A stretch of 64,000 nucleotides of DNA, taken from the NCBI RefSeq assembly GCF_008698235.1, contig NZ_PEBH01000012.1, forward strand, positions 1-64,000, written 5' to 3'. This DNA comes from Bifidobacterium rousetti (GTDB lineage: Bacteria; Actinomycetota; Actinomycetes; Actinomycetales; Bifidobacteriaceae). Each line of letters begins with the position of its first letter. Position 1 is the stretch's first letter. A program made the position numbers and the translations under genes. Below the pieces are notes generated by a model that was not told the origin of the DNA, ran no database searches, and saw only the letters and a list, made by a program, of their open reading frames with translations. Of the stretch, positions 28,362 through 37,801 are shown in pieces.

Positions 28362-30750
28362 CATCAGCGGCAGCAAGGCGGTCAAAGGCAATGGCAAGCG
28401 ACATGGAAAGGCCGGGAACAGGCGTTCCGGGAATCGTCGCATGCCGCGTTCGTCGAAGGAGCTGCTTGGCTATGATTCGATGCTGTCCAATGGCATCGCG
28501 TTCCTTGGCGGCGACCGGTGGAGCGTGTCTCTGCGAATCAGCGACATCAATTATCAGGTCGCGACCCAGGATCAGCAGCTGGACGTCGTGGACCGGTGGG
28601 GTCGTTTCCTGAATTCGGTCGGCGAGAACATGGGTGTCCAGATCACGGTCGCCACGCGCATGCTGGATCCCGAGGAGGTGACGCGCAGCATCGCCATGCC
28701 GCTTCGGGGCGATGCGTTGGATGGATTGCGCGGGGACTTCAACCGCAATGTGCGTCGGCGTCTCGCCGGCCGTTCGCAGGGCGCGGTGACGGACAAGTAT
28801 CTGACGCTGACGCTGCATGAACGGGACGGGGAACGTGCGGTCACGCTGCTGAACCGTGCCGCGTTGCGTGCCACGGCGCAACTACGATCGGTGGGCGGCT
28901 GCGTCGGCGTCCGCTTGAACCGTCAGTCGCGTCTGGCGGTGCTGCACGGGATGCTGCGGCACGGTGTCCGGTTCTCGTTCACCGAGGATGATTTCCTGCA
29001 ATCGCATGGCATGTCCACGAAGGATTACGTGGCCCCGTTCGCCGTGGACGTGTCGGATCGCCGTTGGCTCCGGTTGAGCTCGGGCACCACGGAAGTATGG
29101 CATCAGTGTCTTTTGGTGCGTGACTTCCCGGATTATCTGAGCGATCAGCTGGTGTCGTCCATCACGGACATCAAGGCGGATATCACGGTCAGCATCCATC
29201 TGTCCCCGCGGGGCAAGGCCGAGGGATTGAAGCTCGTGAACCGGACGATCGCCGAGATGGACATGCAGGCCATCGACGAGCGGCGCAAGAACCGCAAACA
29301 GCATCTGCCCGAGGACATGCTGCCTCATGATCTTCAGGAATCCATGACCCAGGCGGGCGAGCTGCGCGATGATCTAGAGCATAACGGCGACCGTCTGGTG
29401 GATTCCCTCATGATCGTGGACGTGTCGGCGGACAGTCGCGAGCAACTGGACCAGACGGTCCGTGACGTGACGGCCGCGATCGATGGACAGTCATGCGTGG
29501 CCGAGACCTTGGCCTACATGCAGGTGGAGGGACTGAACGCCGTGCTGCCATTGGGTAATCCTTTGCCGCCGATGCGCCGCACGCTGACCACGTCGAGCGC
29601 GGCAATTCTGGTGCCGTTCACATCGCAGGAGCTGTTCGAGCCGGGCGGGGTGTTCCATGGGGCGAACGCCCGCACCGGCAATCCCGTGGTCATCGACCGT
29701 ACGAAAGGCATGAACGGCAACGGATTCATTTTGGGAACGACCGGGTCGGGCAAGAGCCAGGCGGCGAAGAACGAGATAACCCAGATCTATCTGACCCGTT
29801 CGGACGATGATCTGATCGTCATCGACCCGGAACGTGAGTTCACGCCGTTGTGCACCGGTCTTGGCGGCGAGCGAGTCGAAATCGGGGAATCGTCGCGCGC
29901 ACATATCAATGCGCTGGATATCGAGTATGAGGATGATTCCGAGGGCGATCCGATACGGTCGAAATGCGCGAGCGTGCTGAACATGCTCGGCGTGCTGATC
30001 GGCGGACAGGACGGCATCGACCGCATGCAGCGCAGTCTGATCGACCGTACGGTCATCGGCATGTATCGCGAGGTGCGGGAGCATCCAGAACTGGGCATGC
30101 CCACGCTCGTCACCCTGCATGATCGTCTCGCGGCTTTGAATGAGCCAGGTGCCCGTGATGCGGCACGAGCATTGGAGATCTACGCGACCGGCAGTCTGAA
30201 CGCCTTCGCCCATGCCACTGATGTGAACACGTCCAGCCGGTTCCTGGTCTATGACGTTTCCGGTCTGGGAGCGGAGCTGCGCACGTTCGGTATGCTCGTC
30301 GTTCTGGATCAGATATGGAACCGGGTCGTCAGGAATCGCCGTCTCGGCCGGCGTACCTGGCTGTGGGTGGACGAGTTCCATCTGCTGTTCTCGAACCGGT
30401 ATGCGGCCGAGTACTTCCTGCGCCTGTACAAGCGCGCCCGTAAATGGGGCTTGTGCCCCACCGGCATCACGCAGAACATCGAGGAGCTACTGGCCAATCA
30501 GGATGCGCGTCTGATGCTCGCGAACAGCGACTTCCTGTTGCTGCTGAACCAGACCGCCACGGATGCCGACGCCTTGTGTGAACTGCTGAAGTTGTCCGAT
30601 GAGCAGCGGGCGTTCTTCACCGGGGTGCAGCCCGGTCAGGGCATGGCCAAGAGTGGTACCGCGTTCATACCGTTCGATGGGCGCATCGATGCCGATAGTC
30701 TGCTTTACCGGCTGTATACCACGAAATTCGAGGATCGGAAACCCGAATGA
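28354..30750 (+). CDS. VirB4-family conjugation ATPase
   Basis: A 798-residue VirB4/TraE-like ATPase that powers T4SS assembly and transfer. Walker A G-T-T-G-S-G-K-S at about 461-468, Walker B-like V-I-D-P-E-R, and the conserved R-x-x-x-K-W-G-L-C-P-T-G-I-T-Q-N-I-E-E sensor region near residue 690. N-terminal 350 residues are the family's membrane/VirB3-facing domain. Coupled to the next gene by ATGA. Near-complete length. Confidence 0.92.
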   Translation: MSDISGSKAVKGNGKRHGKAGNRRSGNRRMPRSSKELLGYDSMLSNGIAFLGGDRWSVSLRISDINYQVATQDQQLDVVDRWGRFLNSVGENMGVQITVATRMLDPEEVTRSIAMPLRGDALDGLRGDFNRNVRRRLAGRSQGAVTDKYLTLTLHERDGERAVTLLNRAALRATAQLRSVGGCVGVRLNRQSRLAVLHGMLRHGVRFSFTEDDFLQSHGMSTKDYVAPFAVDVSDRRWLRLSSGTTEVWHQCLLVRDFPDYLSDQLVSSITDIKADITVSIHLSPRGKAEGLKLVNRTIAEMDMQAIDERRKNRKQHLPEDMLPHDLQESMTQAGELRDDLEHNGDRLVDSLMIVDVSADSREQLDQTVRDVTAAIDGQSCVAETLAYMQVEGLNAVLPLGNPLPPMRRTLTTSSAAILVPFTSQELFEPGGVFHGANARTGNPVVIDRTKGMNGNGFILGTTGSGKSQAAKNEITQIYLTRSDDDLIVIDPEREFTPLCTGLGGERVEIGESSRAHINALDIEYEDDSEGDPIRSKCASVLNMLGVLIGGQDGIDRMQRSLIDRTVIGMYREVREHPELGMPTLVTLHDRLAALNEPGARDAARALEIYATGSLNAFAHATDVNTSSRFLVYDVSGLGAELRTFGMLVVLDQIWNRVVRNRRLGRRTWLWVDEFHLLFSNRYAAEYFLRLYKRARKWGLCPTGITQNIEELLANQDARLMLANSDFLLLLNQTATDADALCELLKLSDEQRAFFTGVQPGQGMAKSGTAFIPFDGRIDADSLLYRLYTTKFEDRKPE

Positions 30751-32339
30751 GACCCGTCACCTCCGACTCCTTCCACGCCACACGCAATCTCGTTCGGCCG
30801 AACGGCACGATTCATGGCTTGAAGGTCCGTCATGTCAATGGACTCTCCCATGGGCCAACGCTGGCCGGGCTGAAACAGCCACGAACCACCATCAGGAACA
30901 GTCAATCCGAGGTATCGCACCCAATCTGTACAACAACCGTCAGCGTTTTGGAACGTGGTGTGAAGGCGACACGGTCCGTGCTTGAATCGCAATCGACACA
31001 GACGGAGACCAGCGAGGATGACGATCTGTTGTCGTCAATGGTCCCTGCAGACCGGGTACGCGACGGCGTGACCGGCATTATTCGCACAAGACATGCCGCA
31101 AGAGGTTCAACGGCGCGTGCCGAGGCGGGAAGAACGGCTTCGGTTCGTGCCAAACGTGCGAGGCGTTCCGGCAAGACCGTACGATCAGGTGTTCAGGGGG
31201 CCGAATCCGCTGCCAGAGCTTCGACGCAGATTGCACGACAAGTCACACAGGCGGTTTCTCGGACTATGACGGCGGTGAAGGCCGGTGTCGCGGCATCGGC
31301 ATCGGCTGCGGTCAGCGTTCCATTTCTATTGGGCGCGGCGGCGGTGCTGATGGTCTTCAGCCTGCTGTTGTGGTTCATCCCCACCGTTGCCGTCGGAGAT
31401 GACGGAGGCTGCGAGGCCAGTGTGATCGAGGTTCCGGACGAGGCGAAGCCATGGGTGAGCGAGGCGGCTCGATCGAGCGGATTGAGCGCTGATTTCATCG
31501 CGGCGATCATGAAGCAGGAATCCGGTTTCCGACCGGATGCGTATGCCGACGACAGCAACGGCGGAACATGGGGACTGCTGCAGATGAACAGGATCGTATG
31601 GCGCGGCGTGCATCCCGAAGGTGCCGACCGGACGCCACCTGAAGGTATTACCGACCCCATGGTCCATGCCCATTACGGCGGCATATACCTGAAAAACCGT
31701 CTGGAAGGCGTCAAACAACTCAAAGCCACGCATCCGGGCATGCCGTTCGCCGAGCTTGACGACCTGACGGCTTTGGTCATCGCCCATAACGCCGGCGAAG
31801 GCAATCTCATGAGATACCCGGATATTCCCAACACCACCAAACGGTATCTCGACAACGTGAAGCCGGCAATCGACGCGGGAGGCGGCTGCTCGGCCACGGC
31901 AGGACGAACCATCGGCAAGCTCACGCCGCCGTTGGTCATGCGGTCCGGCACGCTGAACGTGGATGTGGCGGCGACCGGCACGCCCGTAGGCAAGATCACC
32001 ACCTATGCAACCGGTCAATGCACATGGTGGGCGGCCGCTCGCCGATTGCAGATCGGCAAACCTGTGGACGGTTACATGGGCGACGGCTGGATGTGGGCGT
32101 CAAGCGCCAGAAAATTCGGATACCCGACGGGCGGCGGCATACAGCTCGGCGACGTGGCGAGCTTCGCCAAAGGCTATCTCGGCGCAAGCGCCGATTACGG
32201 ACACGTCGCCATCGTTGAGGAAATCAAGGACGACGGCAGCATCGTCGTCAGCGAATCCGGCGGCGGCCTTCCATACGCATGGCTCAGGACCCTCACCAAG
32301 GAACAGGCCAACAATCCCAGCATCACTTACATCCACTAA
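30747..32339 (+). CDS. T4SS cell-wall hydrolase: lysozyme-like plus CHAP
   Basis: A 530-residue bifunctional hydrolase (VirB1/TcpG role). A basic cytoplasmic N-terminus of about 170 residues precedes one helix (about 190-212). Then a transglycosylase domain (about 225-345; F-I-A-A-I-M-K-Q-E-S with the catalytic Glu, T-W-G-L-L-Q-M) and a CHAP domain (about 410-525; G-Q-C-T-W-W with the catalytic Cys, H-V-A-I-V-E). It opens peptidoglycan for the conjugation channel. Confidence 0.9.
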   Translation: MRPVTSDSFHATRNLVRPNGTIHGLKVRHVNGLSHGPTLAGLKQPRTTIRNSQSEVSHPICTTTVSVLERGVKATRSVLESQSTQTETSEDDDLLSSMVPADRVRDGVTGIIRTRHAARGSTARAEAGRTASVRAKRARRSGKTVRSGVQGAESAARASTQIARQVTQAVSRTMTAVKAGVAASASAAVSVPFLLGAAAVLMVFSLLLWFIPTVAVGDDGGCEASVIEVPDEAKPWVSEAARSSGLSADFIAAIMKQESGFRPDAYADDSNGGTWGLLQMNRIVWRGVHPEGADRTPPEGITDPMVHAHYGGIYLKNRLEGVKQLKATHPGMPFAELDDLTALVIAHNAGEGNLMRYPDIPNTTKRYLDNVKPAIDAGGGCSATAGRTIGKLTPPLVMRSGTLNVDVAATGTPVGKITTYATGQCTWWAAARRLQIGKPVDGYMGDGWMWASSARKFGYPTGGGIQLGDVASFAKGYLGASADYGHVAIVEEIKDDGSIVVSESGGGLPYAWLRTLTKEQANNPSITYIH

Positions 32340-32360
32340 TCCCGAGGGAAAGAAGGAATC

Positions 32361-33602
32361 ATGCGCCGCATCAATCCCCGACTTGATTCTTGCGAGCTTT
32401 CCGATCTTATGAGCGATTCCGCCAACTGGGATCTCCTCACGCAAATCCACGAGCATCCCAATACATGGCCGGAACTCGACCAGTGGGCTGCACATGCCAT
32501 TGCAGATCCTGAAACCGCTGGAGCTCCACCGGAGCCGTTGACAGACAGGAAACCCAAGCATCGGCTGCTGCCCATCGCACCCATCATCGACGATGAGCTT
32601 TCTCGTGATACGCGGAACAACAGCACTCCCGTATCCAAGCCTGACAAACGGACGGGAACGACGATAGACACACCAATGGGGGTAGGGGAACATGCCAAGG
32701 ATGATGTGTCCTTGGCAGAAGATTCATCGGCTGACAGCACGGATGAGGTGGCCGTCTATCGGCATATCCCTGTTACCCGCATCGCCGGCATCATGCTCGT
32801 TCTGGTCATCGTAACGGGATTAGCCGCAGGTCTTGTCATGGCGAAGAAGAACTATGACCATCAGAAGGCGCTCACGTCATGCAATCATGTAATCAAGCAA
32901 GCTGACATAGTGCGGATTGCATGGGACAAGGTATTGAAACAGGCGGAACCATATGTGAAGCTCCAGGATAAAGACGTGCAGGATCCCAAGTCTTTGGAAC
33001 TGCTCGCCAAAATCATGCAATATCAGCCATCAATCTCAACAGAAAATTGCGATCCAAGTCTGACGGCCGACCGTCTCGATCGCAATCGTGCAGAAATAGG
33101 GAGAGAGAATAACCAGCTCAGAACCCAGATCAGGAACCTGCATGACACAGTTGGCACGGTCAAGGCATCACAGAAACAACAACAGATCGACAACGCACAG
33201 AACATACTGAGTCAAACCATTGAAGACGCCGATAGGCTCTACAAAGAATCCGAGAACAAGGTCAGAGACGACAACACCCGAGCACGACTCAATGAGCAGA
33301 TCACCCATGCACGACTCATGACGCGCGACCACCAGAGTCTTGATGTCTATGACAGAACCATCCAAGACCTCAACGAAGTCATGCAAATCGTTCGGGATTC
33401 CATGACGACTGTAGAGAACGAGGATACATCTGATGCGGGCCATTCGGATGGTTCCACACAGCCAGGATCGGATCCCCAATCATCGAACCAACAGTCCGCA
33501 CCATCATCGGAAGGTTTATCCTCGCCAGTCACGCAAGGCAATCCCACTTGGGAGGTGCCTGGGCAATCAGCAATCCCCTCATTTCCCGACCAGCTGGGTT
33601 AA
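32361..33602 (+). CDS. Single-pass coiled-coil membrane protein of the conjugation operon
   Basis: A 413-residue protein. The first 50 residues resemble a leucine-rich-repeat-variant motif ([18 protein letters not shown]). A helix at about 140-160, then a long extracellular coiled coil (about 240-340) and a Ser/Gln/Pro-rich tail. Last gene of the plus-strand operon. It may be a surface or channel-stabilising subunit; no close family recognised. Confidence 0.6.
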   Translation: MRRINPRLDSCELSDLMSDSANWDLLTQIHEHPNTWPELDQWAAHAIADPETAGAPPEPLTDRKPKHRLLPIAPIIDDELSRDTRNNSTPVSKPDKRTGTTIDTPMGVGEHAKDDVSLAEDSSADSTDEVAVYRHIPVTRIAGIMLVLVIVTGLAAGLVMAKKNYDHQKALTSCNHVIKQADIVRIAWDKVLKQAEPYVKLQDKDVQDPKSLELLAKIMQYQPSISTENCDPSLTADRLDRNRAEIGRENNQLRTQIRNLHDTVGTVKASQKQQQIDNAQNILSQTIEDADRLYKESENKVRDDNTRARLNEQITHARLMTRDHQSLDVYDRTIQDLNEVMQIVRDSMTTVENEDTSDAGHSDGSTQPGSDPQSSNQQSAPSSEGLSSPVTQGNPTWEVPGQSAIPSFPDQLG

Positions 33603-33828
33603 CATCACTTTGCAAGAATGGCTAGGAGACGGCGCTGCGGTATTCGTCGAGTTTCCGGGCCAGTCGGTCTCGACGATGTCGAACATATCAGGGAGCCTGC
33701 GGTTGAATTCGACCAATCTGTCGTTGGCAGTCACGGCCGGGCTGGTCAACTTGACCAGATTAAAGAGACTCTAAAGAATAAAAAGACGAGGGCTATCCCA
33801 CAGAATTCATGGAATAGCCCTTATCTCA
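33603..33828. other. Gap with possible degraded coding remnant
   Basis: 226 bases between convergent genes. Codons 33615-33775 read on the minus strand give protein-like sequence (…TANDRLVEFNRRLPDMFDIVETDWPG) without a start, of ICE-like GC-rich composition; it looks like a stub left when the AT-rich cargo to its right inserted. The right part holds the terminator at 33790-33820. Confidence 0.35.
33776..33820 (-). terminator. Terminator of the AT-rich cargo operon
   Basis: GGGCTATTCCA / TGGGATAGCCC stem (33810-33820 with 33790-33800) followed on the minus strand by TCGTCTTTTTATTC. It ends the two minus-strand genes to its right. Confidence 0.75.
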
Positions 33829-34200
33829 TCAATTGCGACGATTGTATTCATTAAGAACACTGTTCGCGTATTCAAGATGAGATTCCGTCTGTTGCTTCAT
33901 GAGCTCATCGCTCGCTATGATATCGTTCTTCTCCTTCAGCAATTTCCATGCGAATATACTGTATTTATGAGACGGATCTGCATATTCCGGAAGTTCAGGT
34001 CTTTCAAATTCAGTTAATCCAAATTTTTGCGCATTCGCCTTTTCGGTCTCTGCTGAGACTAAAGTCGCTAAATTCCAGAAAACTTGGTCTTCTTCCCACT
34101 GAGAATATGCCGCGGACACCTGAAACATCAGTACGCCCGTCATGCAGACATATATCAGGGCAATGACTGATATAACCTGAAAATACCTTTTACTCTTCAT
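33829..34200 (-). CDS. Small exported or membrane-anchored protein
   Basis: A 123-residue protein with one N-terminal hydrophobic helix (about 7-29), possibly a signal anchor, and a charged helical remainder. It follows the secreted amidase-domain gene by 20 bases, so they form a pair. Strongly AT-rich, unlike the conjugation genes on either side. No family recognised; a cognate immunity or anchor protein for the amidase is one reading. Confidence 0.55.
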   Translation of the reverse strand: MKSKRYFQVISVIALIYVCMTGVLMFQVSAAYSQWEEDQVFWNLATLVSAETEKANAQKFGLTEFERPELPEYADPSHKYSIFAWKLLKEKNDIIASDELMKQQTESHLEYANSVLNEYNRRN

Positions 34201-34220
34201 GCCAGCCAGAGTCCATTTTC

Positions 34221-35339
34221 TCAGTCATAACGATATTGAAGCCCATACCAGGTCATATTATTTTTTCCTTGTTCATGGGCATGCTGCAACGACTCCGTCA
34301 ACGTGATTTGATGACGATTCTCCGTCTTCTGATCTATGACTGGATTGGCTTTGCCGTTTTTTACGACGACACCCACAACGAACATAGCGTGATCGATTTC
34401 ATTATTTGAGGTCCAATCGACATACAATATGCTGCCTTGCCATGCTTTCCAAACATTATCCAAACTGTCATAACTATGCGAATAATGCTTCATATACGAA
34501 TAATTGCTATCCGCATTCATCCAAGCGCGTGTTGTCAGCTTATCCGGCATTACAGTAGAGTAATTCCATAGCCGCGTCAGCGTCATTCCGCCTTGATGAA
34601 GAGCCTGCGAGACAAAATTTGTACAGTTAGAGCCAAAAGACGGATACGCAGGATTCATTTTATCTTTATTTTCAGGACTCGTCCATTTATCGGCATAATT
34701 CATCGCCTTAATATAATTTACTCCGACGGAGTTGTCCCCGAAGGCATATGTCTGAGCCTTATTGAGTGCCTCACTTTCTAATGCGCCATTTTCATCCAAA
34801 GAAGCAGGTGTTTTGTCTTCGGTCGGCAATTCATCCGATGCGTCGGCATATTCCGGTGAATCTTGTTCATCAATCACTTTGTCGCTAATAATTGAATACC
34901 CTCGCTGCCTTCCCACATGGGCAAGCTCCATGACATGCGTAGAAGTCCAACTCTGGTCAAGATGGTCCGTTCGCTTACCATTAACATAAATAACAGTATC
35001 CGAGTCTGCGTCCAAACTCACGTTCACGGTCATATCTGCATCAATCAGATACTCTCCGTCATTTGATGATTGAATGCTTCTAATTGTCGGTACGACTTCA
35101 ACATTCTTGCTGATAAGACCCTCTTTGGCTTGTTCCTCCGCGGTAAGTGGGATATTCAGTTTGGACCTCGTACGCGGCGAATGATATTCGGCTAATAGTT
35201 CTTGCGAATACTGATGAAGCGTCTGCTGGATCTCTTGCATCTCCACATTGTCGCTTCCATACGCATATGCATTCGCAGGAAGCGTCAAGCTCGTCACTGC
35301 GAGAACCGTCAATACCGGGATAATCTTTTTTGTTTGCAT
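34221..35339 (-). CDS. Secreted amidase-domain (Amidase_6) protein
   Basis: A 372-residue exported protein: signal peptide (about 1-26, cut after A-Y-A), a middle beta-rich region, and a C-terminal domain with the Amidase_6 pattern Y-x-x-A-M-N-Y-A-D-K-W ... N-P-A-Y-P-x-F-G-S-N-C-T-N-F-V-S-Q-A-L (putative catalytic Cys) and later H-A-M-F-V-V-G. Such domains are thought to hydrolyse amide bonds in wall peptides. No ribosome site is seen; a palindrome (35343-35360) abuts the start. AT-rich cargo inside a GC-rich element. Confidence 0.75.
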   Translation of the reverse strand: MQTKKIIPVLTVLAVTSLTLPANAYAYGSDNVEMQEIQQTLHQYSQELLAEYHSPRTRSKLNIPLTAEEQAKEGLISKNVEVVPTIRSIQSSNDGEYLIDADMTVNVSLDADSDTVIYVNGKRTDHLDQSWTSTHVMELAHVGRQRGYSIISDKVIDEQDSPEYADASDELPTEDKTPASLDENGALESEALNKAQTYAFGDNSVGVNYIKAMNYADKWTSPENKDKMNPAYPSFGSNCTNFVSQALHQGGMTLTRLWNYSTVMPDKLTTRAWMNADSNYSYMKHYSHSYDSLDNVWKAWQGSILYVDWTSNNEIDHAMFVVGVVVKNGKANPVIDQKTENRHQITLTESLQHAHEQGKNNMTWYGLQYRYD

Positions 35340-35342
35340 TTA

Positions 35343-35360
35343 ATGCATGATTTCATGCAT
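35343..35360. promoter_or_regulatory. Palindrome at the amidase gene start
   Basis: ATGCATGA-TT-TCATGCAT, 8-bp arms, four bases from the start codon. A probable operator or translation-control hairpin. Confidence 0.5.
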
Positions 35361-35385
35361 ATTCAAGAGACTGACCGATACATAC

Positions 35386-35415
35386 AAGTTGTGTCATCTA
35401 TAGATGACACAACTT
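35386..35415. repeat. 30-bp perfect palindrome, left copy of the paired site
   Basis: A perfect 30-bp palindrome whose core TGTCATCTATAGATGACA (35392-35409) recurs exactly at 47749-47766. It contains the last codons and stop of the VirD4-like gene and marks the switch from AT-rich cargo to GC-rich mobilization genes. Confidence 0.9.
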
Positions 35416-37065
35416 CTCGCTGAGGAACGGTGGTATGCCTCTGAGTAGATAGATGCACTGGCCAGTGGGGATTCGGCCGAGTTCGTCCGGGGTGAGGAGT
35501 TTTCGGGCGTTCTTGCGGGTGCTGCGTGTCCAGCTGCCGTTGAGGCCTTTGGTTTCGCTGGTTTCGATAACGTCGATGGTTTGGTCTCCGAGCCGGTCGC
35601 TGATGTATTTGGTGGTGCTGGGTTCGTTGCCGCCGAGGAAGAGCTGGCTGTCGCAGTTGCCGGCGATGGTCTCCCAGTCATCCCGATAGAGGCTTTTGCC
35701 TTGACTGACGGTCTGAAGGATGATGCTGCAGCTGATGCGTCGGCTTCGTATGGTGGCGATGAGCCTTACGAAGTTGGGGATTTTGCCGATGTTGGCGAAT
35801 TCGTCGAGCATGCAGTGCACGTCGCGGTCGAGCACGCCGTCGGGTTCGGCGTCGGCTTTGCGTACAAGCGTTTCGAAGAGGCATTGGTAGAAGACACTGG
35901 CGATGAAGGAGAACGTGGCGTTGGTGTCGGGTAGTTCGAGGTAGATGATGCGTTTGCCCTGGTCGAGGGTTTCGAGCCGGATGTCGTCGCCGTCGAGAAT
36001 CCGGCGTACCTCGCGCACTTGGAGGGGTGCGAGGTGGACGCCGGTGGTGATGATGATGCTTTTCTTGGTTTCGCCGGCGCCTTTGAGGAACGTGTTGTAT
36101 TGGGCGCATGCGAACGCGAGCCCATCGAGCATGTTCCGGGTTTCCTCGTCGTAGTCATCGGGATGTTCGCGCATGCGGTGGATTTCGGTTTGGGTTTCGG
36201 CGAAGAGCGCGTCGATGATGTATTCCTTGTCTTCGTCCTGTTCGCTGGCTCCCATTCGGTCGAGGGTGTCGGTGACTTGGTTGAGGGTGGGGTTGTCTTC
36301 GGTGTAGTAGGTCCATGCGAGGAGGGCACATAGGAGTGCTTTTTCGGCGTCCTGCCAGAAGCTGTCTCCGGTTTTGCGGTCTCCGGTGGCGTTGATGACG
36401 AGGTTGTCGGTCAGGCGCAGGATCGCGGATTGGGGTTCCTTGGAGTCAATGTAGCGCATGGGGTTGAACCGGTCGGATCGGTCGAGGTGGATGAGGTCGA
36501 GCGTGTTGACCTGATAGCCGCGGTCGCGCATGGCGTGTTCCGTATCGCGTTTGAGTTCGCCTTTGGGGTCGGTGACGGCCCAGTTCATGTCCACGGACAA
36601 TAGGTTGGGTTTGACGTAGTAGCGGGTTTTGCCGGAGCCTGATGAGCCAAGCAGGAGCGCGTTGAGGTTGCGCAGGGTGCGTCGTGTGTCTATGGAGAGC
36701 CGTTCGGTCGCGGTGAATCGGATGTTGTGGGATTCCACGGGGTCGATGAACGGTTTGATGTCCTTCGGGGTGCCCCAGTGTGCGGAGCCGTGTTCCTCGC
36801 CGCTGCGCAGGTTCAGGCGTGCCGTGTACTTGTATGCCCAGATCAGCAGGCCGACGCCCGTTGCGGCGAGTCCGCACAGCAGGTCGGTATGGTTCGTGGA
36901 CAGGTGGAATGGATGGTACAGGTCGAGCCAGAACCTGTTCATCAGGTCAATCACGCTCATGCCTTCATCCAGGTCGGCGCGTATCTGGTAGCCGATCTTG
37001 TCGCCCAGCCAGAACAGCGTGAACAGTCCCATGGCCGCGGGCAGTATGGCTTGCAGACGTTTCAT
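35398..37065 (-). CDS. VirD4/TraG-type coupling protein
   Basis: A 555-residue T4CP: two N-terminal helices (about 5-22 and 62-78), Walker A G140-S-S-G-S-G-K-T, Walker B-like C-M-L-D-E-F-A-N-I-G, and the Q-T-V-S-Q-G/ L-F-L-G-G-N-E-P signature. It hands relaxase-bound DNA to the T4SS. The extreme C-terminus reads P-P-F-L-S-E-K then three residues encoded by the palindrome; relatives usually continue past this point, so the tail looks cut. Opposite strand to the T4SS operon. Confidence 0.9.
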   Translation of the reverse strand: MKRLQAILPAAMGLFTLFWLGDKIGYQIRADLDEGMSVIDLMNRFWLDLYHPFHLSTNHTDLLCGLAATGVGLLIWAYKYTARLNLRSGEEHGSAHWGTPKDIKPFIDPVESHNIRFTATERLSIDTRRTLRNLNALLLGSSGSGKTRYYVKPNLLSVDMNWAVTDPKGELKRDTEHAMRDRGYQVNTLDLIHLDRSDRFNPMRYIDSKEPQSAILRLTDNLVINATGDRKTGDSFWQDAEKALLCALLAWTYYTEDNPTLNQVTDTLDRMGASEQDEDKEYIIDALFAETQTEIHRMREHPDDYDEETRNMLDGLAFACAQYNTFLKGAGETKKSIIITTGVHLAPLQVREVRRILDGDDIRLETLDQGKRIIYLELPDTNATFSFIASVFYQCLFETLVRKADAEPDGVLDRDVHCMLDEFANIGKIPNFVRLIATIRSRRISCSIILQTVSQGKSLYRDDWETIAGNCDSQLFLGGNEPSTTKYISDRLGDQTIDVIETSETKGLNGSWTRSTRKNARKLLTPDELGRIPTGQCIYLLRGIPPFLSEKLCHL

Positions 37066-37496
37066 TGGTTTCCCCTGTCTCTTTCCAAGCCGCCGCGGTG
37101 CTGCATCATGGCTCGTCGCATGTCATCGCCTGCGGGGGCATCGGCCGGCTGCGCAATCCGGCTGTTGACGCGGTGTTCGGCGCGGACGCGGATGTTCGTG
37201 AGCGTTTGTTCCCTGGTCCATGGCGGATCGTCGGCCGCAGGCTGCATGACGGCGGTGTCCGCCGCCGAGGGCTCATCTCGTCCGGGCACCGTCCGTCCGT
37301 TTCCCGCGTCGGCGGCGATGGTGATGCGCGTGAGGCCTTGGCGGTTCTCGATGGTGTCGCCTCCGTCGCACATCGCGGCAAGGATGCGTCCCATGGGTGT
37401 TCCCGTATCGTAGGTGGCGGGGATTTCGTGTGTGATTGGAGCGCCGTTGGTTTCCTCGCCTGCGTCGATGATGGTGATCGTTCGCGCCATGTTCAC
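37062..37496 (-). CDS. Hypothetical protein of the mobilization operon
   Basis: A 144-residue acidic protein starting at GTG in a GTGA overlap with the SSB-like gene and ending 4 bases into the coupling-protein gene. No domain recognised. Tight overlaps on both sides show it is translated as part of the operon. Confidence 0.6.
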   Translation of the reverse strand: MNMARTITIIDAGEETNGAPITHEIPATYDTGTPMGRILAAMCDGGDTIENRQGLTRITIAADAGNGRTVPGRDEPSAADTAVMQPAADDPPWTREQTLTNIRVRAEHRVNSRIAQPADAPAGDDMRRAMMQHRGGLERDRGNQ

Positions 37497-37801
37497 GGGA
37501 GCGTGTCCTTGACGCTGGTGTGCAGGGCCATTTCGTCGGCCAGGATGTATGCTTCGTCGGCGGTTTCCTCCTCATGGATGATGCCGTGGACGATGAGCCG
37601 TCGCCCCTGCAGCGCACCCTGTTCGCGTAGGTATGCCGCATGGTCTCCGGCTGCGTGCACGCGGATGATGAGCGGCGCGTCCATGGTGCCGGCGTTTACG
37701 GTCAGGGTTGCCGTCGTCCCGCCGTTGCCGTCGGTGTGGAATCTGGCGTCATCGGTGAGGATGCCGCGCGCATAGGCCTGCGGGTATCGGGCGTCGCTCA
37801 T
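37493..37801 (-). CDS. SSB-like OB-fold protein
   Basis: A 102-residue protein with single-strand-binding-protein pattern: G-I-L-T-D-D-A-R-F-H-T-D-G-N-G-G-T-T-A-T-L-T-V, then L-x-G-R-R-L-I-V-H-G and E-E-x-x-D-E-A-Y-I-L-A-D-E. It lacks the long acidic tail. SSB-like proteins coat transferred strand in the recipient. Overlaps both neighbours by 4 bases. Confidence 0.65.
   Translation of the reverse strand: MSDARYPQAYARGILTDDARFHTDGNGGTTATLTVNAGTMDAPLIIRVHAAGDHAAYLREQGALQGRRLIVHGIIHEEETADEAYILADEMALHTSVKDTLP

Noticed and set aside
33433..33774. Plus-strand frame at the end of the T4SS operon
   Set aside because: It overlaps the real 413-residue gene in another frame and has no ribosome site; only the minus-strand remnant looked protein-like.
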